Below are positions 1 to 6,360 of a stretch of DNA of 18,153 nucleotides, one piece after another. Numbering within the stretch: position 1 is the stretch's first letter; every line of letters starts with the position of its first letter. The notes beneath the pieces were generated by a model. That model worked only from the letters and a program-made list of their open reading frames with translations, ran no database searches and had not been told where the DNA came from. The stretch covers positions 1 through 18,153 of the forward strand of contig JAGDMX010000017.1 of assembly GCA_017860725.1 (NCBI GenBank), given 5' to 3'. This DNA is from Chloroflexota bacterium. Its GTDB lineage: Bacteria > Chloroflexota > Anaerolineae > Anaerolineales > UBA4823. Both the position numbers and the translations under genes were made by a program.

Positions 1-513
1 GTCATCGCGGCAGTAGACAATGAAGCCTGGCTGCCGCGCGGATTGGCACGCCAGCTGCGCGGCTGGCTGGAGCAGATCGGCGTGGCCTGCGCCACACCCA
101 AGCCGCTGTGCTCACTTACCGAACAGGATTACGGGATCGCCCGCCGCCAGCGGCTGACCTACGATAGCCCGGTGATCGCCGAATTTGCCCATTACTTTGG
201 CCAGCCCGAGTTAAAAATCGAGATCGATCCCGAGACGCGCACAATCACTGCCGTTCAGGTGCAGCGCGATGCGGTGTGCGGCTGCGCCCGCTTCGTGGCA
301 GAGCGGCTGGTAGGGTTGTCGGCCGACGAAGCAGGCGAGCAGGCCGGTTTGCTGCACCACCATTACCCCTGCCTGGCCAGCATGGGGATAGACCCGGATT
401 TTGGCGACACCTTAATGCACATCTCCGGCAATGTGCTGAAAGACAACGTTGAAGCGCAAGTCAGGCCGTTTAAACGGACTCAGTATATCGCTCCGGGGAC
501 GCACAGCGAGTAA
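1..513 (+). CDS. DUF166-family protein, 5'-truncated by the window edge
   Basis: Reading frame 1 is open from the first base, so this is the C-terminal 170 residues of a longer protein. An internal TTG at 43 could serve as a start, but the frame continues upstream of it without a stop, so I treat the gene as partial. The visible part has a Cys-Gly-Cys motif followed by an amphipathic helix (CGCARFVAERLVG) and, about 30 residues later, a conserved-looking HHYPCLASM segment. This pattern of spaced cysteines near the C-terminus recalls the DUF166 family, found mostly in archaea and anaerobic bacteria. Some members carry an old 'thymidylate synthase' label that I would not trust. The cysteines could bind metal or be redox active; that is inference. 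The gene ends 11 bases before the convergent aldolase gene, with no obvious terminator between them. The family call is from memory and moderately secure. The function is unknown. Confidence 0.6.
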   Translation, partial: VIAAVDNEAWLPRGLARQLRGWLEQIGVACATPKPLCSLTEQDYGIARRQRLTYDSPVIAEFAHYFGQPELKIEIDPETRTITAVQVQRDAVCGCARFVAERLVGLSADEAGEQAGLLHHHYPCLASMGIDPDFGDTLMHISGNVLKDNVEAQVRPFKRTQYIAPGTHSE

Positions 514-524
514 GGTGACTGAAA

Positions 525-1349
525 CTAATAGGGCGTCTGCCGAAGGTTAAGCGAGCGGCAAATGCGCTGGATATCCTCCACGGACAGACCATCTGCCATT
601 TCCCCAGATTGCAGGTTCATAAACTCATAGCGCGCTGCCGCTTCAGCGTATTCGATGAGATCGGCAGCATGGGCGACAGAGCGGTCCGAGCGAGCCAGCA
701 CGCCATGCTTGCTCCACAAGACGATACAATGTGTGCGCAGGCTCTCCAAGCTAGCCTGCATCAACTCCTGCGAGCCGGGCATCATAAAAGGCAGCACTCC
801 TATCCCATCCGGCAGGTTAATAATCGTCTCAGGTTGCCAGCGCAATAGCCGCCGATTCAAAGTAGCCTCGTCACGGTAGCGGGGAATATGGCTGAGGAAG
901 GTCAGGTAGGGCGGCTGAGCGTGAATCAGCGCCTGGAAATTTGTGTTAGTATGATTGACCTGGTCGAGGTGAACCGCCAGGTGAGAGTTAAACTCGCTGG
1001 TAATGTGAGTAAATAATTTCTGTGGAGCAGTAAATAAGCGGGCCGTTTCGCCGTCCGGGTTAATGACGACTGCCGCCAGGGCAGCTAACGAATCATGGTG
1101 AAGGTATCGCAACCGGCAGCCTGAGCCGGTAACCAGTAATACCCGATCCGCCAGCTTTGGGACATGTATGGGCAGCACCAATCTCTCCTCTTTTGGAAAT
1201 ACGGGCTCCACTTCAACCGGCCAACCAAGGTAGACCGAGATATTCCCGGCAGCACCTTCGCAAGCGTTGAGTTCCACCATGCGCAGACCAGCATCACCGA
1301 TCGACTTTAAAATCTCATCCAGGCTTGGGTACGATCCAGGAGTTGTCAT
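525..1349 (-). CDS. Rhamnulose-1-phosphate aldolase-like class II aldolase
   Basis: The product has 274 residues, the same length as E. coli RhaD, and matches it in order along most of its length. It has a GAAGNIS phosphate-binding loop (residues 32-38), LLVTGSG near 71-77, TSEF with Glu119, an LPDGIGVLPFMMPG stretch near 179-192 and LWSKHGVLA with His215. RhaD is a Zn-dependent cytosolic enzyme that cleaves L-rhamnulose 1-phosphate to DHAP and L-lactaldehyde. In E. coli the zinc is held by Glu117, His141, His143 and His212. Here the equivalents are Glu119, His143, Gln145 and His215, so one zinc histidine is replaced by Gln (HAQ instead of HCH). Substrate specificity is therefore not secure, and no rhamnose isomerase or kinase is nearby. 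The start is ATG with an AGAGG ribosome site about 6 bases upstream. It is transcribed divergently from the PH-domain gene and converges on the DUF166 gene. Confidence 0.85.
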   Translation of the reverse strand: MTTPGSYPSLDEILKSIGDAGLRMVELNACEGAAGNISVYLGWPVEVEPVFPKEERLVLPIHVPKLADRVLLVTGSGCRLRYLHHDSLAALAAVVINPDGETARLFTAPQKLFTHITSEFNSHLAVHLDQVNHTNTNFQALIHAQPPYLTFLSHIPRYRDEATLNRRLLRWQPETIINLPDGIGVLPFMMPGSQELMQASLESLRTHCIVLWSKHGVLARSDRSVAHAADLIEYAEAAARYEFMNLQSGEMADGLSVEDIQRICRSLNLRQTPY

Positions 1350-1391
1350 GACGAGCCTCTTTGGGGGAAGGTTACTATTTCAATCAGAGAG

Positions 1392-1397
1392 ATTATA
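1392..1397 (-). promoter_or_regulatory. Candidate -10 element for the aldolase gene
   Basis: The minus strand reads TATAAT here, a perfect -10 hexamer about 43 bases upstream of the aldolase ATG. The best -35 partner at 17-base spacing (1415-1420, TAGATT) is weak. The call rests on the -10 match and on its place in a divergent intergenic region. Confidence 0.45.
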
Positions 1398-1451
1398 GCC
1401 GTATTTATTTCCCAAATCTACGCAACAATATCGGATTCGGGCGCAGAGCTT

Positions 1452-1460
1452 TGCTATAAT
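1452..1460 (+). promoter_or_regulatory. Extended -10 promoter for the PH-domain gene
   Basis: The sequence TGCTATAAT is a perfect extended -10 (TG, one base, TATAAT), with the hexamer at 1455-1460. No good -35 is visible, which is usual for extended -10 promoters. A transcript would begin near 1467 and carry a leader of about 45 bases before the ATG at 1513. It lies about 55 bases from the opposing -10 of the aldolase gene, so one regulator bound between them could act on both. Confidence 0.65.
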
Positions 1461-1500
1461 ATTGATTGTTTGGCAATAAACCCCTGGAAGACGATTGAAT

Positions 1501-1506
1501 GGAGGG
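1501..1506 (+). promoter_or_regulatory. Ribosome binding site that fixes the start at 1513
   Basis: GGAGGG lies 6 bases before the ATG at 1513. It directly abuts the earlier ATG at 1507 and overlaps the frame from the TTG at 1495, so neither of those can use it properly. This makes 1513 the likely start. Confidence 0.75.
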
Positions 1507-1512
1507 ATGACG

Positions 1513-2052
1513 ATGACGTTAGAACAATTACGTGCCCAAGCGATCAGCACGGTATGGCAGGCAGTCGTGCAAAGCAAGGTCGACCTGTCGACGATCCCAC
1601 CGGACCAACAGGAAAAGCTGGTGAGCACGATTGCCGATAATGTGCTGATCCTGGCTGACTCTCTTTTGAATACTCCATCGGAACCGGAGCTGGAGGAGGA
1701 CAAAAAGGAGGTTGAAGAATTCGGCGAACAGGTGCTATGGCAGGGCAGGCCATTCCTCTCGCTGGTTGAGTTCTACACGCTAACCTCCGACCGGCTGAAA
1801 ATCGTAAAGGGATTTATCTCCCGGGATATCGAAAACTTCGAGTTGGTGCGCATCCAGGATATCGATTTTAAGCAAAATATCAGCGAGCGGGCGCTGGGCA
1901 TCGGGGATATTCATGTGCGCGGGCACGATCCATCCGACCCGGAGATTACCCTACGGAATATCAAACACCCAGAAGAAGTATACGAGACTATGCGCAAAGC
2001 CTGGCTGGAGGCGCGCAAGCGCCACGGGCTGCAGTTCCGCGAGTTCATGTAA
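1513..2052 (+). CDS. Small bacterial PH-domain protein (bPH_2/DUF304-like)
   Basis: This is a 179-residue soluble protein. Residues 1-55 look helical, and an acidic linker (about 57-72, rich in Glu, Asp and Lys) leads to a C-terminal domain at about 74-170. That domain begins with EQVLWQGRP and continues through alternating beta strands (YTLTSDRLKIVKG, FELVRIQDIDFKQ, GDIHVRG). The pattern 'W-x-G-x-P ... T-x-x-R-L ... G ... I ... L-x-R-I-x-D-I' is typical of bacterial pleckstrin-homology domains of the DUF304/YdbT type. Most relatives have membrane segments next to the PH domain and this one has none, so it is probably cytosolic or peripheral. The role of such proteins is largely unknown; lipid or protein binding is inferred from the fold. 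It is preceded by a strong promoter and ribosome site and stands as a single-gene unit. Confidence 0.75.
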   Translation: MTLEQLRAQAISTVWQAVVQSKVDLSTIPPDQQEKLVSTIADNVLILADSLLNTPSEPELEEDKKEVEEFGEQVLWQGRPFLSLVEFYTLTSDRLKIVKGFISRDIENFELVRIQDIDFKQNISERALGIGDIHVRGHDPSDPEITLRNIKHPEEVYETMRKAWLEARKRHGLQFREFM

Positions 2053-2150
2053 GCCGTAAAAGCCAAACAATCCTAGAGAATGCCGATGCCAGACACTGTT
2101 GGCACCGGTGACTTTCTATGTATTCATTGAACTAATCCAGACGGAACCTG

Positions 2151-2933
2151 ATGAACAGCAATGAAATCCTGACCTTATTTGACCGCAAGCAACGCCAAGA
2201 GATCGAATATCCCGACATGCGCAAAGAGGTCTCGCCTTATGTGACGCGCTTCATCCGCCCGGCACCCGGCTTGAGCCTGTTGCTGCACAGTCGTTTGACC
2301 GCAGATATCGCCGATCGCGTGATTCAGGAACAAATGGCCGACTTCACCCAGATGCAGCTCCCCTTCACCTGGAAGGTTTACGAATATGACCGGCCCGCCG
2401 ACCTGGGGGAGCGATTGATCTCCTGTGGCTTTGAGCCGGATTCGGACCCGCCTGATGCGGTCATGATCCTGGATTTGCTAAATGTTCCACCCAGTCTATT
2501 AACTCCAGTTCAGGGCGACGTGCGCCGCATTACGCATGCTGACCAGCTGGAAGATGTGATCCAGGTGGAGCAGCAGGTTTGGGGAGGCAGCTTCGAGTGG
2601 ATCCGGGCCAGGATGGGCGGGCATCTGGAGGTGCCCGGCTATCTCAGCGTATTTGTGGCATCTGTCGATCAGCAACCGGCCTGCACCGGTTGGATTTACT
2701 ACAACCTTAAAGGTGGATTCGCCAGCTTGTGGGGTGGGTCAACCGTGCCGGATTACCGCCAACAAGGGCTGTATACGGCTGTACTGGCCGCGCGGGTGCA
2801 GGAAGCGATCCAACGCGGCTACCGCTTTCTAACCATCGATGCCGGAGCGATGAGCGGTCCGATCGTAGCCCGGCATGGCTTCCAGGTGCTGACTCACGCT
2901 ACAACGTATGATTGGAAAATCGAGGAAAATTGA
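2151..2933 (+). CDS. GNAT-family N-acetyltransferase with extended N-terminal half
   Basis: The product has 260 residues. The C-terminal half (about 120-258) is a GNAT acetyltransferase domain. The strand LWGGSTVPDYRQQGLYTAVLAAR (about 193-215) carries the acetyl-CoA pyrophosphate-binding motif R-Q-Q-G-L-Y, followed by an amphipathic helix and a 'FLTIDAGAMSGPIVARHGF' segment typical of the last GNAT strands. The N-terminal 110 residues have no obvious CoA motif and may be a degenerate GNAT-like or substrate-recognition domain; that is inference. The acceptor cannot be predicted. The start is ATG with only a weak GGA upstream, and a poor promoter-like pair (TTGGCA at 2099-2104) precedes it. 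The stop is followed 13 bases later by the ATG of the 537-aa gene, and their translation is probably coupled. A 5-bp hairpin (TGCCA/TGGCA, 2087-2104) lies between this gene and the PH gene but has no T tract. Confidence 0.85.
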   Translation: MNSNEILTLFDRKQRQEIEYPDMRKEVSPYVTRFIRPAPGLSLLLHSRLTADIADRVIQEQMADFTQMQLPFTWKVYEYDRPADLGERLISCGFEPDSDPPDAVMILDLLNVPPSLLTPVQGDVRRITHADQLEDVIQVEQQVWGGSFEWIRARMGGHLEVPGYLSVFVASVDQQPACTGWIYYNLKGGFASLWGGSTVPDYRQQGLYTAVLAARVQEAIQRGYRFLTIDAGAMSGPIVARHGFQVLTHATTYDWKIEEN

Positions 2934-2937
2934 GGGG
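2932..2937 (+). promoter_or_regulatory. Ribosome binding site that fixes the start at 2947
   Basis: GAGGGG overlaps the stop codon of the GNAT gene and lies 9 bases before the ATG at 2947. The earlier in-frame ATG at 2908 lies inside the GNAT gene and has no comparable site, so 2947 is preferred. Confidence 0.6.
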
Positions 2938-2946
2938 AAATCATTC

Positions 2947-4560
2947 ATGTTGAATTACTGGACCAACAACATCCAGCGCGGATATGGCCTGGTACGCGCC
3001 AACCAAGGTGCGGGCCTGGTCAGCATTGTCACCGGAAATCCAGCCGACCAGATTTACTGGAGCGAGAAATTCAAGAGCACCAAAGGTGATATTTTTCGCG
3101 CCAATGGTGAAACAACCATCCTGTCCACCCTAGAAAAGGTGCGCAAAGGCAATTTCCTGGGGACGGTCAATGCCTGGCTGGAAACAAAAAGTTACCTGGA
3201 GGCGAGCCAGGTTGGGCTACCCAGGGTGGCGCTGATGAATATGGTTTTCGGCCAGGGCAAACGCCTCAGCCCATTCACCCAGGCGCTGTGGAACCGCAAG
3301 CCCGCTTTTCCAACCCCGTTACGCACCACCGCCGGGCATTACCTGACTACAGCCGAGCTGGCCTGTATCTCCTCCAATCTGATCATGGATCATCTGGAGG
3401 CTAATGGTTTCGAAGGGCTGGTAGTCAAGTGGGGCGATGAAGCCATTTTTCCGGGGATCGCATGGCAAACCAGGTGCCAGTATGATGAGATCGACGCAGT
3501 ACGCTTTGTGTGGATTACCGAGCCAACGGAAACCCTGGCGCGCGAAAAAGATTGGGTAGTAATCGACCAGCAGTCTGGATACATGACTTTCCAGTTTGCC
3601 CGTCAGCGGCTCGATTTACTGTCACACAGACTGGAAAACCATGACCGGTCGATGCATCATCTGGGGGTCAACCTGGGCAGCCTGGCGATCAGCTACCGAC
3701 TTATGGAGCTAATCCGAGAAATATTTGAGGCTGATGTTCGGGATGATCACTTGTGGATAGACTGGGATCCGTATGTGTGGATGGCCATTGCCTGTGAGAG
3801 CGAGGCTGCCTGGCGCAAGGAGCAGGAGTACGAGCAGGGCATCGGCCTGGGTGGGATCGCGGAAATCGAGCGCCGTTACCCTCACTTCTACCAAAGGATC
3901 GATCAGCTCAAGAATACTTTTCAGGATCGCTTTAGGCGGCCGATTGCGGTACGAGCACTGGACTTCGGTCAGCCATTCTGGATGGATTGGGGGCTGCACA
4001 TCAGCCTGCGCAATAGCCTGGAATTACTGACAAGCGACAGCAACCTGGGTACAGCCACCCGCGAGCTGTTTCAAATTCCATCCGAGCGCGACGCACACAA
4101 CAATATCATTCTACGCAGCAGCCTCCCAGCCGGAGCCGATATCCGCAACTCGGTGATCGTAGATACGATCATCACCGATCCACAGACCGTTATCCGGGAT
4201 GGCGTCATCGTAGCAGGGCGGCATCGCTCTGTCAGCATGCCCTATGGAGGCATCGCACTATTCTGTGGGGTAGGCGAGCTGGCCTGCAGCGGCTCAAGCT
4301 GCATCGCGTTCAGATCGCTGGGAAAGAGCCTGACACTGGAAGAAGGCGACCGCCATACGACTCTCGTATTGGCAAAGGATCAGTGGGAGGACCTGAAAAC
4401 CAACGAAGACCTGGTGGATTTCTCGGGAGAGAATTATACACAGCCGGTTTTCGGCAACCGCCTTTCCTTCCAGGAAGCTGCGGATGTGGTCAGCCGGTTA
4501 GATGGTCAGGCACTGGACCAGGTGTGGTATGCCGCCTGGAGCAGCTGGCTTGATAGATAA
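2947..4560 (+). CDS. Unassigned 537-aa protein, possible sugar nucleotidyltransferase relative
   Basis: I do not recognise this family with confidence. It has no signal peptide and no convincing membrane segment. Near residues 101-112 there is FGQGKRLSPFTQ, resembling the G-x-G-x-R-L-x-P-x-T loop of GT-A-fold sugar nucleotidyltransferases, although it lies about 100 residues in rather than at the N-terminus. Downstream are VVKWGDEAIFPG and a hydrophobic strand ending in DWVVID, both plausible Rossmann-like elements. The C-terminal third contains short-period hydrophobic strands (SVIVDTIITDPQTVIRDGVIVAG, written here in parts: NSVIVDTII, TVIRDGVIVAG), suggestive of a left-handed beta-helix, as in many nucleotidyltransferases. 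The middle is rich in Trp, Tyr and charged helices. It follows the GNAT gene by 13 bases, so an acetylated sugar-nucleotide product is conceivable but speculative. The gene is intact, about 11 bases from the convergent Rieske gene. The function should be recorded as unknown. Confidence 0.8.
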   Translation: MLNYWTNNIQRGYGLVRANQGAGLVSIVTGNPADQIYWSEKFKSTKGDIFRANGETTILSTLEKVRKGNFLGTVNAWLETKSYLEASQVGLPRVALMNMVFGQGKRLSPFTQALWNRKPAFPTPLRTTAGHYLTTAELACISSNLIMDHLEANGFEGLVVKWGDEAIFPGIAWQTRCQYDEIDAVRFVWITEPTETLAREKDWVVIDQQSGYMTFQFARQRLDLLSHRLENHDRSMHHLGVNLGSLAISYRLMELIREIFEADVRDDHLWIDWDPYVWMAIACESEAAWRKEQEYEQGIGLGGIAEIERRYPHFYQRIDQLKNTFQDRFRRPIAVRALDFGQPFWMDWGLHISLRNSLELLTSDSNLGTATRELFQIPSERDAHNNIILRSSLPAGADIRNSVIVDTIITDPQTVIRDGVIVAGRHRSVSMPYGGIALFCGVGELACSGSSCIAFRSLGKSLTLEEGDRHTTLVLAKDQWEDLKTNEDLVDFSGENYTQPVFGNRLSFQEAADVVSRLDGQALDQVWYAAWSSWLDR

Positions 4561-4571
4561 TTACCGGCGAG

Positions 4572-5546
4572 TCAGTTGACCGCCTGGATCAGCTCTGCCC
4601 GGCGCTTGCGGTATAAAATGATCGGCCCGTCACCCGGGATCAGGATCTCACCGCCGCGCAGGTCCGAGCGCTTGGGGCGCTGCGTGATCACCACCCAGCG
4701 ATCCTGGCGCTCGATCATCAGGTTAGCCAGGTTGCCCAGATTGCAAAAAATGCTGCGTAGGACGGGCACCTGCACTATTTTCTGGTAGAAACGCAAATAC
4801 AGCCGGGTGTTCTCTTCATCGATAGGGGCAAAAGCCAGCACGACACGCAAGTCATCCGCAATCCAGTTCTGCCACAGGTTCGGAAAATGGAACTGCAACG
4901 AGGGGTGGCGTGAAGGCGGGGGTAGCTCGGAGGGCTTTTTGGCAACCTGCCCAATATCTTCTTCACTGTAAACCCAGATGTTCAGCAAATCGTCCGACTC
5001 CAGGGTGCTCAGCGGACCATGGATCACCATGCGCTGGCTGCGCCCAATGGTCGTGCGGTGAATGAATGGGACGTGCACCGCATCCAACTGGTTTTCAATC
5101 ACCCGGGAGTAATGTGTTGGCCAGGTATCGTGCAGCGTAGCATAAGCGAAATCTTCACCGATCGACTCAAACCAGGGCAACAGTGGATAATCAGGCTGAG
5201 GCTCACCCCACCAGAGGTAAATCAGGCCATGCGCTTCACGGACCGGGTAGGTGTGAACCTGTAGAGCCTTGGGCAGAGCGGCCGCCCGCCCGTTGGCCGG
5301 CACCAGGCGCACCTGCCCGCATCGATCAAACTCAAAGCCATGAAAGGGACACTGCAGGTGATCATCCAATATTTTGCCGGCGGATAATGCCACGCCGCGA
5401 TGCGGGCAGAGATTGCGCATGCAGCTCAGCTTCCCCTGACGGTCGCGCCACAGGACTAATGCCTCGCCCATACGCAGCACCCCAACCGGTTTACCAGAAG
5501 GGACTTCCTTCGACTCCAGGATGATATACCACTGATTGCGAATCAT
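4572..5546 (-). CDS. Rieske non-heme iron oxygenase, alpha-subunit-like
   Basis: The product has 324 residues. The N-terminal Rieske [2Fe-2S] domain shows CPHRG (Cys47, His49) and CPFHGF (Cys66, His69), the four cluster ligands. The C-terminal catalytic domain shows ENQLDAVHVPFIH: Asn152, bridging Asp155, and the iron ligands His158 and His163. The third ligand is probably Asp282 in ERQDRWVVITQ. The layout matches single-component-type oxygenases of the pheophorbide a oxygenase, vanillate O-demethylase or phthalate oxygenase group, which hydroxylate or demethylate aromatic or tetrapyrrole substrates using O2 and electrons from a separate reductase. No reductase or ferredoxin gene lies in this window, so the partner must be elsewhere. 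The substrate is unknown. The start is supported by the common MxRNQWY opening. An AGGAG lies about 13 bases upstream, slightly far. It is apparently monocistronic, with the palindrome at 5604-5650 upstream. Confidence 0.9.
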   Translation of the reverse strand: MIRNQWYIILESKEVPSGKPVGVLRMGEALVLWRDRQGKLSCMRNLCPHRGVALSAGKILDDHLQCPFHGFEFDRCGQVRLVPANGRAAALPKALQVHTYPVREAHGLIYLWWGEPQPDYPLLPWFESIGEDFAYATLHDTWPTHYSRVIENQLDAVHVPFIHRTTIGRSQRMVIHGPLSTLESDDLLNIWVYSEEDIGQVAKKPSELPPPSRHPSLQFHFPNLWQNWIADDLRVVLAFAPIDEENTRLYLRFYQKIVQVPVLRSIFCNLGNLANLMIERQDRWVVITQRPKRSDLRGGEILIPGDGPIILYRKRRAELIQAVN

Positions 5547-5565
5547 GGATGCTTCTCTTCTCCTG

Positions 5566-5571
5566 AATATA
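5566..5571 (-). promoter_or_regulatory. Candidate -10 for the Rieske gene
   Basis: The minus strand reads TATATT about 20 bases upstream of the ATG. At 17-base spacing the -35 would be TTTCCC (5589-5594), a poor match. The position fits, lying just downstream of the palindrome that would stop transcription from the preceding GNAT gene. Low confidence. Confidence 0.3.
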
Positions 5572-5603
5572 GATAGCCTCAGTTCGGGGGGAAAAAAGGG
5601 GTG

Positions 5604-5650
5604 TTATGGGTTTATTTTGGGCGGCTCCGCCGCCCAAAATAAACCCATAA
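5604..5650. terminator. Perfect 22-bp inverted repeat, 3-base loop; probable terminator
   Basis: Bases 5604-5625 and 5629-5650 are exact reverse complements (22 of 22), separated only by TCC. The stem has a GC-rich core (GGGCGGC tcc GCCGCCC) and AT-rich outer parts. On the minus strand the hairpin is followed by CACCCC and then six T; on the plus strand by TCC and then four T. It lies between the GNAT gene (5681-6232) and the Rieske gene, both on the minus strand, so the likely job is termination after GNAT. Such a long, perfect stem is more than a terminator needs. It could instead be one copy of a dispersed palindromic repeat. Which of these is right cannot be told from one copy. Confidence 0.7.
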
Positions 5651-5680
5651 TCCTTTTATCCCGAATTCACGTTAGATATA

Positions 5681-6232
5681 TCACTGCAGCCCTGTCAGGT
5701 CGGCGCGAATTTCCCAGACGCCTCCGCTGACCAATTTTTTCGTATAGGGTACACCGCTGTGCTCGACGAAATGCAGAATTCTCTCGTTGAGCAGGTGCAC
5801 GCTGCCCATTAATGTCTTCACCCCGTGGTCGCGGGCGTATATGACAAGCAACCGGATGGCCTGGGTTCCCAAGCCACGATTCTGATAATCATCGCGCACT
5901 ACAATACCCACCTCTGCCAGGCCAGGTTCTTCACCCGGCACAATGCTATAGCGGGCAAAGGCAACGATGCGCTCCTGCCCAGCCTCTTGCACTGCCCCAA
6001 TAAACCCCATATTCTGCTGATAATCCATCTGCGCCAACTGACGGGCGCGTTCGTCGGTCAGCTCGGTCAGCGGGCCAAGGAAGCGCATATAGACAGTCTC
6101 CGCAGACAGGTGGGTGAAAGCCTCCTGCAAAAGAGGCGCATCGTCTGGGCGGACGGGTCGTAGAATAACAGGGGTCCCGTCTGGTAGGGCGATCGTCCGG
6201 GTATACTCCGCTGGGTAACGGACATCTTTCAT
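5681..6232 (-). CDS. GNAT acetyltransferase resembling the Pat/YfiQ acetyltransferase domain
   Basis: The product has 183 residues and is a single GNAT domain. It opens with ALPDGTPVILRPVRPDDAPLL and SAETVYMRFLG (about 15-52), the pattern seen in the GNAT domain fused to NDP-forming acyl-CoA synthetases in Pat/YfiQ protein-lysine acetyltransferases. The acetyl-CoA loop is Q-N-R-G-L-G (117-122), followed by the helix GTQAIRLLVIYAR. Here the domain stands alone without the synthetase part. Stand-alone members can be protein or small-molecule acetyltransferases, so the target is not predictable. The C-terminal part (LLNERILHFVEHSGVPYTKKLVSGGVWEI) is complete. The ATG has only a distant AGGA upstream, and the candidate promoter (6242-6270) would give a very short leader. 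It is divergent from the maa-like gene, and transcription probably ends at the 5604-5650 hairpin. Confidence 0.87.
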   Translation of the reverse strand: MKDVRYPAEYTRTIALPDGTPVILRPVRPDDAPLLQEAFTHLSAETVYMRFLGPLTELTDERARQLAQMDYQQNMGFIGAVQEAGQERIVAFARYSIVPGEEPGLAEVGIVVRDDYQNRGLGTQAIRLLVIYARDHGVKTLMGSVHLLNERILHFVEHSGVPYTKKLVSGGVWEIRADLTGLQ

Positions 6233-6241
6233 ATGTCTATA

Positions 6242-6270
6242 ATCCTACTTGCAAAGCGACACATCGTCAA
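6242..6270 (-). promoter_or_regulatory. Candidate promoter for the GNAT gene
   Basis: On the minus strand, TTGACG (6265-6270) and TAGGAT (6242-6247) are separated by 17 bases. The -35 is 5 of 6 and the -10 is 4 of 6. Transcription would begin within a few bases of the ATG at 6232, giving an almost leaderless mRNA, consistent with the lack of a good ribosome site. Confidence 0.4.
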
Positions 6271-6289
6271 TCGTTTGGCGCCGGCAACC

Positions 6290-6319
6290 TTGACTAAGAC
6301 ACAATCTGTACAGTAAGAT
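6290..6319 (+). promoter_or_regulatory. Candidate promoter for the maa-ycaQ-GH4 gene run
   Basis: TTGACT (6290-6295) and TAAGAT (6314-6319) are separated by 18 bases. The start of transcription would fall near 6326, leaving a leader of about 35 bases that contains GGAG (6350-6353) 7 bases before the ATG at 6361. It sits back-to-back with the GNAT promoter in a 128-base divergent region. Confidence 0.45.
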
Positions 6320-6360
6320 GAACAGGCTCAAATCATCATGAAAACCCCTGGAGAAAGAAA

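Noticed and set aside
2081..2110. TGCCA/TGGCA hairpin between the PH and GNAT genes, considered as a terminator or operator
   Set aside because: Only 5 bp of stem with an 8-base loop and no T tract. Too weak to list as a feature.
5536..5730. 64-residue plus-strand ORF crossing the palindrome
   Set aside because: It overlaps the starts and ends of two minus-strand genes and encodes the palindrome itself. No ribosome site or recognisable sequence.
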